A stretch of DNA of 64,000 bases from Phymatolithon calcareum (lineage: Eukaryota; Rhodophyta; Florideophyceae; Hapalidiales), in the NCBI GenBank assembly GCA_977006965.1, contig OZ345380.1:1116001-1180000 (forward strand), given 5' to 3'. Shown here one piece after another: positions 42,101-51,881 of the stretch (position 1 is the stretch's first letter; every line of letters starts with the position of its first letter). The position numbers and the translations under genes were made by a program. Under the pieces are notes generated by a model. It was given only the letters and a program-made list of their open reading frames with translations. It was not told the origin of the DNA and did no database searches.

Positions 42101-43212
42101 GTCTGAAACAAGCTCCGCGGCAATGGCATGCAAAGATCGACAAGTTCCTCATCGACGAGCTCGGATTCTCAAGCAGTCCCAACGATCCTTGTCTGTACGT
42201 CCGGCACAAGTCAAACAGCATCATGATCATCGCGCTGTATGTGGATGACTTACTGATTGCTGGAAACGACACCTCTGCCATTTCGTGGATCAAGGGGGAG
42301 CCGAACAAGCGGTTCGAGATGAAGGACCTTGATGAAGCAAGTGTATGCCTTGGGCTTGAGATTCGCCGGGACCGTACTCTTCGGACCCTTCATCTTTCGC
42401 GGTCGGTCTACGCTCAGTCGGTCTTGGAACGCTTCAGCATGGAGAACTCGAATCCGGCACCTACCCCAATGGAGTCAAGCAACGAGAACACCGCAATAGA
42501 GGAAGTGGATATCACCAAGTCTCTTGGAGACGAAGTTCCGTATCGTCCAGCTATCGGAAGCCTGATGTACTTGATGGTCGGAACTCGCCCAGACATCTCG
42601 GACTCGGTCGACAAGCTTTCTTCGTTTTGCGAGAAACCCTTAAAGCGTCACTGGATGGGTGTTCAGCGCGTTCTTCGGTACATTGCAGGTACTCGAGACT
42701 ATGGGATTCTGTTCGGTGCAAGTGGGAGCATGGTGCCAATCGGGTACACAGAGGCGGATTGGGCAGGATGTCGTGAGACAAGGCGATCAACAAGTGGCTA
42801 TGTGTTCCTTCTTGCAGGGGGAGCCATAAGCTCGCGTTCGAAGAAACAAACTATCGTCGCCACGTCAACATGTGAAGCGGAGTACATCGCTTCCTGTGCC
42901 GACGCCAAGGAAGCTATTTGGCTGTCAAGACTTATCGCAGATATCCAAGGTCTCCAGAAGCCCATTGTCAGGACTTTGTATACCGACAGTCAGAGTGCAA
43001 TCGCAAGCGAGAGGAACGCTGCCATCACTCAACGCAACAAGTATATTGACATCCAATATCACTACGTTCGTGATGTTGTTGCAACAGGAAAGATCTCGAT
43101 CAAGTACTGCAATACTGAGTCCATGGTTGCTGATGCACTAACCAAGCCACTCGATCGAATCAAGACAGACGAGTTCGCTCAAGAGAAGGGAGTATGCAAG
43201 CAAATGGCGTAG
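39136..43212 (+). pseudogene. Copia copy 1 gag-pol, one frame with two nonsense codons
   Basis: Starts MDNSQGTLKV and spans 1358 codons. Order: gag with zinc knuckle (CDHCHRSGHKSVKC), protease (WIIDSGSTSH), integrase (HHCC at LWHERLAHV...CLAGKGH; D, D, E in HSDVLGP, RTDNGGEY, NGVAERMN), reverse transcriptase (QMDVVTAFLHGDL, YVDDLL) and RNase H (GYTEADWAG, CEAEYIAS, YTDSQSA), stop 43210-43212. In-frame stops lie at 40219-40221 (a Tyr codon in other copies) and 41260-41262 (a Trp codon, TGG to TGA). RNase H has Glu where the other copies have the first catalytic Asp (YTEAD; YTDAD elsewhere). The element is complete in structure but defective in coding. Confidence 0.9.
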
Positions 43213-43233
43213 TGTCCCTCGATCAAGGGGGAG

Positions 43234-43679
43234 TGTTGGAAGTGTGATTGCTTGGAGGTCTAGTCGCAAACAAACTTCAATATCAAGGTATGATCTCGGT
43301 ACACGTGTACACGTGTCAAGTCGAAAGTCAAAGTGTCTTAGAACTTTTAATCAAGAAGATTGGCAGTGACACGTGTCAAAGTATGATAAGAGTATGATAA
43401 TCATACCCCCCTCACTCAGTAGATGATTCTTGATTTTTTTCATGCTACACGTGTCATATGATATTATAACAAATTTGTTTAGGGTTAGAGTGTCTCCGTC
43501 GTTATTTTGGGTTTTTTAATAAAGTTGATTGAGTTCTCAGGTCTATATAGTCTTGACCTGAGGTCCGCCAAGTCAATAAGCCAAGGAACTCATTCTCACC
43601 TATCTCAGCTTCTACTCAACTATTTCACATCAACCAAACTTTTTCTTTCTCCTCATCACTTGCCTAACCTTCTCCAACA
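43234..43679 (+). repeat. 3' LTR of Copia copy 1 (family A)
   Basis: 446 bp, TGTTGGAAGTGTG...CTCCAACA, preceded by the polypurine tract GATCAAGGGGGAG (43221-43233). TATA-like TCTATATAG at 43542-43550. ACACGTGT at 43301-43308, 43309-43316, 43369-43376 and 43447-43454. The 5 bp after it (GTGTT) do not match the 5 bp before the 5' LTR (CGTTT). Confidence 0.9.
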
Positions 43680-44365
43680 GTGTTTGAAGGAAGTCCTCTT
43701 GATGTAACTCGATTTCGAACATACCTTCAGTTTGCATTTCGACGGCTTCCCATTGACATTGAGCGTAATGATGGCATCACATTTGCCTGCAATTGTGGGT
43801 TTAGCTTTTGTTCCCATTTCGACAGTTGACGACATTTCAGTATACGAGCAGAAGATCGAACGATCGAATGTCATGTGCGATGTACTGCCAGAGTCAATGA
43901 TCCATGACTTAGAGTTTTCGGGAATGTCGGGGCTGCGCACATTGGCCATGAGGCATACAAAGTCGGAATCGGACATCACTCGAGTGGGTTCCGATTCATC
44001 AGTCAGAAATGCAGATGGTTTTGTTTGCTTTTCATTTCGACGTTTGTATCCATCTGGAGCAAGGTGAGGAAATTTGGTCCAACATTTATGGCTCTTATGT
44101 CCGGATCGATGACAATGGTCGCAGTGGTCACGAATGCGTTCTCCATCACGTCTTGCAGTGAACAGTGCGGCAGTTTCAGATTTGACGGTTGATGCTTCGA
44201 CTCTCATAGACATGCGTTGCTCTTCTTGCAAAAGTCTGCTCTTGACAAATTCCAGAGAGAATGACTCATCCTCGTTCCCAAGAGCATCGAGTGCACTGAT
44301 TAAGCTATCGTACCTTTCTGGAAGTCCGTTAAGTACAGCCATTGCCATTACTTTGTCGTCGATAT
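43680..44365 (-). pseudogene. Copia fragment: gag, zinc knuckle and protease joined to a piece of integrase
   Basis: A 230-codon frame (44348-43656) reads MAMAVLNGLPERYDSL, CDHCHRSGHKSHKC and WIIDSGSTSH, then at KCKLK it jumps to a frame-shifted piece of the integrase C-terminal region (near 43683-43725). An internal deletion of roughly a kilobase of pol explains this. It is probably the other part of copy 0. Its gag end is cut by the LTR at 44366. Confidence 0.8.
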
Positions 44366-44809
44366 TGTTGTTGGAGGTTAAGGATAAGATTAGGAGATTG
44401 GAAAAGTTTGGTTGGTGAAGATTGGTGAAGGAGAAGTGGAGTTAGGTGAGAATGAGTTCCTTGGTTTATTCACTTGGCGGACCTCAGGTCAAGACTATAT
44501 AGACCAGAGAACCCAGCCAGACTTGATCAAAACCCTAACTGACGACGGAGACTCACTAACCCTAGACAAATTTGTCATACTATCATATGACACGTGTAAC
44601 ATGAAAAAATCAAGAATCATCTACTGAGTGAGGGGAGTATGATTATCATACTCTTATCATACTTTGACACGTGTCACTGCCAATCTTCTTGATTCAAAGT
44701 TCTGAGGCACTTTGACATTCGACTTGACACGTGTACACGTGTACCGAGATCATACCTTGATATTGAAGTGTGTTTGCGACGAGAGCTCCAAGCAATCACA
44801 CTTCCAACA
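44366..44809 (-). repeat. 3' LTR of Copia copy 2 (family A)
   Basis: 444 bp, bordered on the right by the - strand polypurine tract (44810-44822). Its sequence is nearly identical to the 3' LTR of copy 4 (58253-58696) but clearly different from the 5' LTR of its own element (49938-50378), notably in the first ~90 bp on the + strand. Confidence 0.9.
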
Positions 44810-44830
44810 CTCCCCCTTGATCGAGGGACA

Positions 44831-46880
44831 CTACGACTTCCTCGCGCATATACCCATGTCATGTGCGAACTTGGCCGTCTTGACACGATCGAGTGGCTTG
44901 GTGAGTGCATCCGCAATCATCAACTCAGTACTACAATACTTGATAGATATCTTGCCCGTGGCAACCACATCAGGAACATAGTGATATTGGATGTCTATGT
45001 GCTTGTTCCTCTGAGTGATGGCCGCGTTTCGCCCGGTCGCAATCGCACTTTGACTGTCAGTGTACAGAGTTATGGCGGATGACTTCTCGAGACCTTGAGC
45101 ATCGGCAATGAGTCTTGACAACCAGACAGATTCCTTGGCGGCGGCACACGAAGCGATGTATTCCGCTTCGCATGTTGAAGTGGCGACGATGGTTTGCTTC
45201 TTTGAACGCCAGCTTATGGCTCCCCCTGCAAGAAGGAACACATAGCCACTCGTGGACCGTCTTGTCTCAACACATCCCGCCCAATCCGCATCCGTGTAAC
45301 CGATTGGAACCAAACTCCCACTTCCACCGAACAAAATTCCGTGATCTCGAGTACCCGCAATATATCGCAGAACACGCTTCACGCCCATCCAGTGACGTTT
45401 CAGAGGCTTTTCGCAGAACGAAGACAGCTTTCCGACCGAGTCCGAGATGTCTGGGCGTGTACCAACCATCAAGTACATGAGACTTCCGATGGCTGGACGG
45501 TATGGAACTTGTTCATCGACGAGCTGGGTGATGTCGACTTCTTCGGTTCCGGTGTTCTTGTTGCTTGACTCCATAGGGGTTGGTGCTGGTTTCGAGTTCT
45601 CCATCCCGAAACGTTCCAAGACTGACTGAGCGTAGACCGACTGCGAGAGGTGAAGAGTTCGAAGTGTGCGATCTCGGCGAATTTCAAGTCCAAGACAAAC
45701 ATTAGCTTCTCCAAGGTCCTTCATCTCGAATCGCTTGTTCAGCTCCCCCTTGATCCACGAAATAGCAGAAGTATCGTTTCCGGCAATCAGCAAGTCATCC
45801 ACATATAGCGCGATGATCATGATACTGCTTGACTTATGCCGGACATAAAGACAAGGATCATTGGGACTACTTGAGAAGCCGAGCTCGTCGATGAGGAACT
45901 TGTCGATTTTGGCATGCCACTGTCGCGGTGCTTGCTTTAGGCCGTATAGTGCCTTCAAGAGCTTGCAAACAAGGTCAGGACGCTTAGGATCACGAAATCC
46001 AGACGGAACTTCCATGTAGATGTCTTCGTCAAGGTCACCATGCAAGAAAGCCGTAACAACATCCATTTGGTATAGTTCCAAATCATGGACAGCAACGGTT
46101 GCAAGTAGGATACGAATCGAGGTGAACTTTACGACTGGGGCATACGTTTCACCGTAGTCCACCCCATGCACCTGTCGGAACCCTTTCGCAACAATGCGGA
46201 CTTTAGGGCCTGTATCCTTGACCTTGAAGACATACTTGCACGGTAGAACGTTCATGCCAGGCTTGCGAGTGACCAACTTCCAAGTGTTGTTGCGGGTTAG
46301 TGACGACTGTTCATTCTCAATGCCCGGAGACCAGAAGTCGACATTTTTAATTGAAGTCGCTTCCTTGAAGGTCTGAGGCACTTGATGAGAAGACAAACCG
46401 GTTTCAGATGCAAGGTTGACGGACTCGAAGGCCAGCATAGCAGTATGCGACGGAGCGTTCCAGAAGTCAGTGGGTGGTTTTGAGACCCGAGCTGACCTAC
46501 GCAGAATTGGTTTGGCGATCATCGGAGAGGTTGCGTCAGAACCAGATGGAGATATAGGTTGTTCTCCACCATCTGCTTGCTCACCTTCGTCAATGTCCTT
46601 CTCGATGCTCTTATCATCTACATCCGAAATGACCTTACCTTCAACCGTACCATCACTCAGTTTGATTTGAGGAGTTTCAAGTGATACATTGGTTTCGGTC
46701 TCATCGGATCCGAATTCCGATTCATTGAACGTCACGTCCCTTGACACAATCACTTTCCGCAAGTCCGCATCCCACAGCTTATACCCTTTTGATGCCAACG
46801 AGTATCTCAGCATAACCGCCTCACGAGTACGACTGTCGAGTTTCTTCACTTTCTTCTTCGGAATCACGTACCAACACTTT
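44831..46880 (-). pseudogene. Copia copy 2 pol, part after the solo-LTR insertion (RT and RNase H)
   Basis: Continuous frame from the KCWYVIPKKKVKK segment at 46880 to the stop at 44831, covering the end of integrase, the Ser/Asp/Glu-rich linker, RT (QMDVVTAFLHGDL; SPNDPCLYVRH; YVDDLLIAG) and RNase H (GYTDADWAG, CEAEYIAS, YTDSQSA). No internal stop. The solo LTR at 46881-47322 separates it from the first part of the same gene at 47328-49346; removing the LTR and one CACTT would restore one frame, so copy 2 was intact before that insertion. Confidence 0.88.
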
Positions 46881-47322
46881 GTTGGAAGTGTGAAGCTTGG
46901 AGCTCTCGTCGCATCACACTTCAATATCAAGGTTTGATCTCGGTACACGTGTACACGTGTCAAGTCGAAAGACAAAGTGTCTCAGAACTTGGATTCATGA
47001 AGATTGGCAGTGACACGTGTCAAAGTATGATAAGAGTATGATAATCATACTCCCCTCACTCAGTTGATGATTCTTGATTTTTTCATGCTACACGTGTCAT
47101 ATGATATTATGACAAATTGGTTTAGCGTTAGAGTGTCTCCGTCGTCAATTAGGGTTTTGATCAAGTCTGGTTGAGTTCTCAGGTCTATATAGTCTTGACC
47201 TGAGGTCCGCCAAGTCAATAAACCAAGGAACTCATTTCACTCACAGCTCATCTTCTCGTCATCCAAATCTTACCAACCAAACTTTTTCCTTCACCTCATC
47301 TTATCCCTAACCTCCAACAACA
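46881..47322 (+). mobile_element. Solo LTR (family A) inside copy 2 pol
   Basis: 442 bp, TGTTGGAAGTGTGAAG...CTCCAACAACA, flanked by an exact 5-bp target-site duplication CACTT (46876-46880 and 47323-47327). The uninterrupted sequence exists at the same place in copy 4 (~60744-60760). A full element inserted here and was later removed by recombination between its LTRs. Confidence 0.93.
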
Positions 47323-49346
47323 CACTTGGCGCCAAATACGCGCAAGTGTCCCAAATCTGGAGGGGCACCCATCCATATGTGATGGGGGGTCGTGTTCGAA
47401 GGAAGTCCTCGTGACGTAACTCGGTTGCGCACATACACAGCAGTTGCCAACGCTTCAGCCCAGAACTTCTTCTCGATGCCTCTGTGATGGAGCATCGAGC
47501 GCACTAAGTTGAGAAGTGTGCGGTTCATGCGTTCAGCCACCCCATTTTGCAGTGGGGTGTAAGCGACTGTGAGCTGTTGATGGATGCCGTGTTCCGCAAG
47601 ATATGCCTTGAACTCGTTTGAAAGGTACTCGCCTCCATTGTCTGTCCTAATTGCTTTGAGCTTTGGTGCTTTCGAGAAGTCCTGTATGTTCAAGTGCTTA
47701 AGCTTTCTACCTGTATGGGTTTCAGCGTACTTGTGAAACTTCCGAAAACACTCAAAGCTCTCCGATTTCTTTCGCATGGTGAATACCGTGGTCCACTTGG
47801 AGTGATCATCGATGAATGTGATGAAGTACAGTGATCCTCCAATGGACGAAATGTCGATAGGACCAAGAACGTCTGAATGTACGAGATCGAGAACAGCGGT
47901 GGAGCGAGAACTACTGGACTTTGGAATCGGAGCACGATGACCTTTGCCGGCAAGACAACCATTACATGGATGTTTGGACTGTGAGTTGGGAGCAATCTTT
48001 ACACCTTTCACCACCCCATGGTTTACCATTCCGGTAATTCCAGTGTGGTCAACATGCGCAAGTCGTTCATGCCAGAGCTGTAGACTCGCGAAACAGGAAA
48101 CTTCGTTAAGTTTATTTCCATCTGCAAGGTCTAGAGAGTAGAGACTTTTGCGTAGAGTACCTGTTGCGATCGTGTCATTATGAGCTTTAACATAGCAACG
48201 GCTGTTCTTGAACGTTATACCATATCCGTACTCATCCATTTTTGAGACAGAAAATAGAGAGTATCCGAAGTCGGGTATGTGCATAACGTCCTTGAGCTTT
48301 CGTTTTAACGATTTGCCGTTCACGTTAAGCGTAATGATGACATCACCTTTTCCAGCGATTGTGGCCTGTGCTTCGGTTCCCATTTCGACGGTTGAAGACA
48401 TTTTGGCGTATGAGCAGAAGATTGAACGATCGAACGTCATATGCGATGTACTACCAGAGTCAATGATCCATGACTTTGACTTCTCGGAAATATCAGAATC
48501 GCGCACCTTGACCATCAGGCATACAAAGTCGGAATCGGACATAACTCGAACATGTTCAGATTCATCGGTCAGGAATGCAGCTGGTTTCGTTTGCTTTCCA
48601 TTCCGATTTTTGTATCCTTCAGGAGCAAGGTGTGGAAACTTGGTCCAACATTTCACACTTCTATGTCCAGATCGATGACAATGTTCACAGTAGTCACGAA
48701 TTCGTTCTCCATCGCGTCTGGCAGTGAAAAGTGCAGCAGTCTCAGCTTTGACGGTTGATGCTTCGACACGCATTGACATGCGTTGTTCTTCCTGGAGTAG
48801 TCGACTCTTTACAAATTCAAGTGAGAATGATTCGTCTTCATTGCCGAGAGCATCAAGTGCACTTATCAAGCTGTCGTAGCGTTCGGGAAGTCCGTTCAAT
48901 ACAGCCATGGCCATTTCTTTATCGTCAATATCGACACCCATTGACTTGAGGGTGGATGCGAGTTGGCGAATGCGGTTCGTATAGGACAGCATTTTCTCGT
49001 CCTCGAGCATAGTGGCAGTGTAGAACTTGCGTCTAGCGGCCAGTTTGTTAAAAAGAGTGTGTCGTTCGAAGATATTGAGAATCGACGTCCACATTTCTTT
49101 GGCCGTTTCGACATCCTGCACATGCTCGAGATGTTCGTCTGAAAGCGAGAGACCGATAATAGCCTTTGCTTTATTGTCATTACGACGCCAGAGCTTGAAA
49201 TCGTCGGAATCTCGTGCCGGTGGATCGTCCTCTATGAACTCGTCGAGTTCGCGGAATGATAGTACAAGCTGAATTTTCTGTTTCCAAGCGTGGAAATTGG
49301 TCTCATTTAACTTTTCGACCTTCAGCGTTCCTTGCGAGTTGTCCAT
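47307..49346 (-). pseudogene. Copia copy 2 gag-pol, first part (gag, protease, integrase)
   Basis: Starts at MDNSQGTLKV (ATG 49346; upstream in-frame residues belong to the leader). Gag ~1-215, zinc knuckle CEHCHRSGHRSVKC, protease DSG in WIIDSGSTSH, integrase HHCC and D,D,E motifs as in copy 4. It reads into the solo LTR and stops at 47307. The protein is nearly identical to that of copy 4. Confidence 0.88.
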
Positions 49347-49923
49347 TTTGCGGATTGGGGGTCTTCTATTCTTGTCGAAAATCCGTTCGGGGAGTCCACT
49401 GCGAGTCGACACAAGGTCAACTATCAAGGCAATCTATCCCTTATAAGAAATTCCTTCGAGTCGGAATGACCCGGTCCTTGATCGGGGGATGGCTCGATGG
49501 CCGTATACCTCTTGTGGCGTTTTGGTACACCTGAACCTGCAGCCGGCAACACGTACTGCAAGACGTTATGCAGTCTTCTGAAGCGGGCCCCACTCAAAAA
49601 CCTAAGGTAATCAAGCAAGGAGACACAACAGAAAGACCCTTGTGGTGTTTTGGTACACCTGAACCTGCAGCCGGCAACGCGTACTGCAAGACGCTTTGTG
49701 ATCCCCGACCGGGCCCTGCCAAATACCAGTGGTAATTGAGGAAGGAGACGGACCGGATGATCGGAGACGATGACTGAGACGGATCACTGAAGCGGGCCCT
49801 GCAAGAAAACCAAAGGTAGTCAAGCAAGGATGCGCAAACAGGATAAATTGGTGAAGACGATGAAGATCGGGGAGGAAGGATGACTCCCGGAGATGATGAT
49901 GCGCGGTGGTGTTGAAGCGCTGA
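49347..49923 (-). other. Leader of copy 2 with repeated 55-bp unit
   Basis: Contains the leader unit at 49511-49565 and 49639-49693 (reverse complement of CGTCTTGCAGT...CCACAAG). The leader differs clearly from that of copy 4, although the coding regions are almost the same. Confidence 0.65.
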
Positions 49924-49937
49924 CTGGGCCCATAACC
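49924..49937 (-). other. Primer-binding site of copy 2, half-tRNA type
   Basis: The reverse complement reads GGTTATGGGCCCAG, next to the LTR at 49938; same initiator-tRNA-Met anticodon-arm match as in copy 1. Confidence 0.8.
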
Positions 49938-50378
49938 TGTTGAAGGAGGTTAGGCAAGTGATGGGGAGAAAGAAAAAGTTTGGTTGGTGAAGATTGGTTG
50001 AGTAGAAGATGAGTTGTGAGTGAATGAGTTCCTTGGTTTATTGACTTGGCGGACCTCAGGTCAGCACTACATAGGCCTGAGAACTCAATCAACTTGATCA
50101 AAAACCCTAATTGACGACGGAGACAGTCTAACCCTAAACAAATTTGTCATAATATCATATGACACGTGTAACATAAAAAATGAAGAATCATCTACTGAGT
50201 GAGGGGGGTATGATTATCATACTCTTATCATACTCTGACACGTGTCACTGCCAATCGTCTTGATTCAAAGTTCTGAGACACTTTGTCTTTCGACTTGACA
50301 CGTGTACACGTGTACCGAGATCATACTTGATATTGAAGTGTTTTGCGAATAGAGCATCAAGCAGTCACACTTCCAACA
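49938..50378 (-). repeat. 5' LTR of Copia copy 2 (family A, different subtype from its 3' LTR)
   Basis: 441 bp; on the + strand TGTTGAAGGAGG...TTCCAACA. Carries the four ACACGTGT palindromes. The right flank (ACATT) does not match the left flank of the 3' LTR (GATAT), so no target-site duplication is present. Confidence 0.9.
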
Positions 50379-50728
50379 ACATTTGCCTGCAATTGTGGGA
50401 ATAGCTTTTGTTCCCATGTCGACAGTTGACGACATTTCAGTATACGAGCAGAAGATCGAACGATCAAATGTCATGTGCGATGTACTGCCAGAGTCAATGA
50501 TCCATGACTTAGAGTTTTCGGGAATGTCGGGGCTGCGCACATTGCCCATGAGGCATACAATGTCGGAATCGGACATCACTCGATTGGGTACAGATTCATC
50601 AGTCAGAAATGCAGATGGTTTTGTTTGCTTTTCATTTCGACGTTTGTATCCATCTGGAGCAAGGTGAGGAAATTTGGTCCAACATTTATGGCTCTTATGT
50701 CCGGATCGATGACTATGGTCGCAGTGGT
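50379..50728 (-). pseudogene. Copia fragment: zinc knuckle and protease region
   Basis: Nearly identical to ~43778-44130 (CDHSHRSGHKSHKCW; WIIDSGSTSHMTFD). The first knuckle pattern has a Cys to Ser change. It is bounded on the left by the LTR of copy 2 and on the right by the family-B LTR of copy 3, which entered it at 50728/50729. Confidence 0.8.
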
Positions 50729-51133
50729 TGTTGGAAATGTGACTGCTTGGATCTCTTGTCGCAGTACACATTATCCTATATCATAAGTCACTAAACATTT
50801 CTCATATGTTATGATAGAATCAATGCATGTTTTTTCATATTTACTGACAATGTAGCAGTTCAATCAATTTCTTGATTGATCTTGTCATTGTCAGTAATTC
50901 AATCATTTTGTTGATTGAATCAATCACAGTCGACATTTCAATCTTTTAGTTGATTGATTCAATCACAGTTCATAGTGCAATGAGCATCAGAAGTCTTATC
51001 ATACCTCAATCTGAGGCCTATATAAGACCCGGATCTGATGCCCCGACTCAATAAACCAAGGAACATCTCACAACCAACCCAACCATCTCAACCACCTCAA
51101 CAATCTCAACCATCAACAACCCTCCATCCAACA
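50729..51133 (+). repeat. 5' LTR of Copia copy 3 (family B)
   Basis: 405 bp, TGTTGGAAATGTG...ATCCAACA. It shares the first ~35 bp layout and the CAATAAACCAAGGAAC end block with family A, but the centre differs: the ACACGTGT sites are absent and instead there are repeated AATCAAT/ATTGATT dyads (50847-50962). TATA-like CCTATATAAG near 51017-51026. Confidence 0.85.
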
Positions 51134-51147
51134 GGTTATGGGCCCAG
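51134..51147 (+). other. Primer-binding site of copy 3, half-tRNA type
   Basis: GGTTATGGGCCCAG follows the family-B LTR directly, showing that both LTR families use the initiator-tRNA-Met anticodon arm. Confidence 0.8.
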
Positions 51148-51881
51148 ATAACGCATAATCAACCAGCGCTATCACCTTACCGAGGGGTCCTCCTTCCCTC
51201 TCGGTAATTCATTCTCAACCAATATTCATCATCAAAAGGTTTAAAACCCTGTGGTATCTGCGCCATCCATCGGCCACCCTAAAGCGACTCTGCACAGAGT
51301 ATAATCTACGAAACAGTCTGACAACATCCGTGCTCTGCTACGTGGTGAAAGGGATATACGCTTGAGAAATCAAGTAGTCTTCCGAGTATCCACCTGGACG
51401 CATCTCGGCTCTGCAGAATTCTGTTGTGTGATTGGAAGGGAATCTGAAAGACTTGTTGGAGTACGGTTTACCGATTTGAAAGACAGTCTGCCACGCACAG
51501 CGCGTGGTCAGTAGGCCCCGTATACTCATCTTCAAGGAAACGGTCGCAATTATAGCCTCACGAAGTACTTGCTCGGTGGGGTGTGCAGATATCAACATTG
51601 GAATTTAGGACATTGGAATTGACGGATACGTCTTGCAGTTCGTGTTCTCGGCTGCAGGTTCAGGTGTACCAAAACGCCACAAGAGGTAAACGGCCTAGAG
51701 CCAGCCCTATCTTCAAGAGGTATACGGCCTCGAGCCATCCCCAGATCAAGCTCCGGGTCACACTGACTCGACGCGAATTTCCTATAAGGGATAGATTGCC
51801 TTGATAGTTAACTTTTGTTAACTCGCAGTGGACTCCCCGAACGGATCTTCGACAAGATTTCAAGAACCCCCAGTCCAAAAT
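51148..51881 (+). other. Leader of copy 3
   Basis: ~730 nt without coding frames. One copy of the 55-bp leader unit (51629-51682) and the conserved block CGCAGTGGACTCCCCGAACG shortly before gag are recognisable. The first 450 nt are unlike family A. Confidence 0.6.

Noticed and set aside
38183-43679. Ty3/gypsy or retroviral element
   Set aside because: The order is protease, integrase, RT, RNase H with a YVDD motif and no envelope frame, which is Copia.
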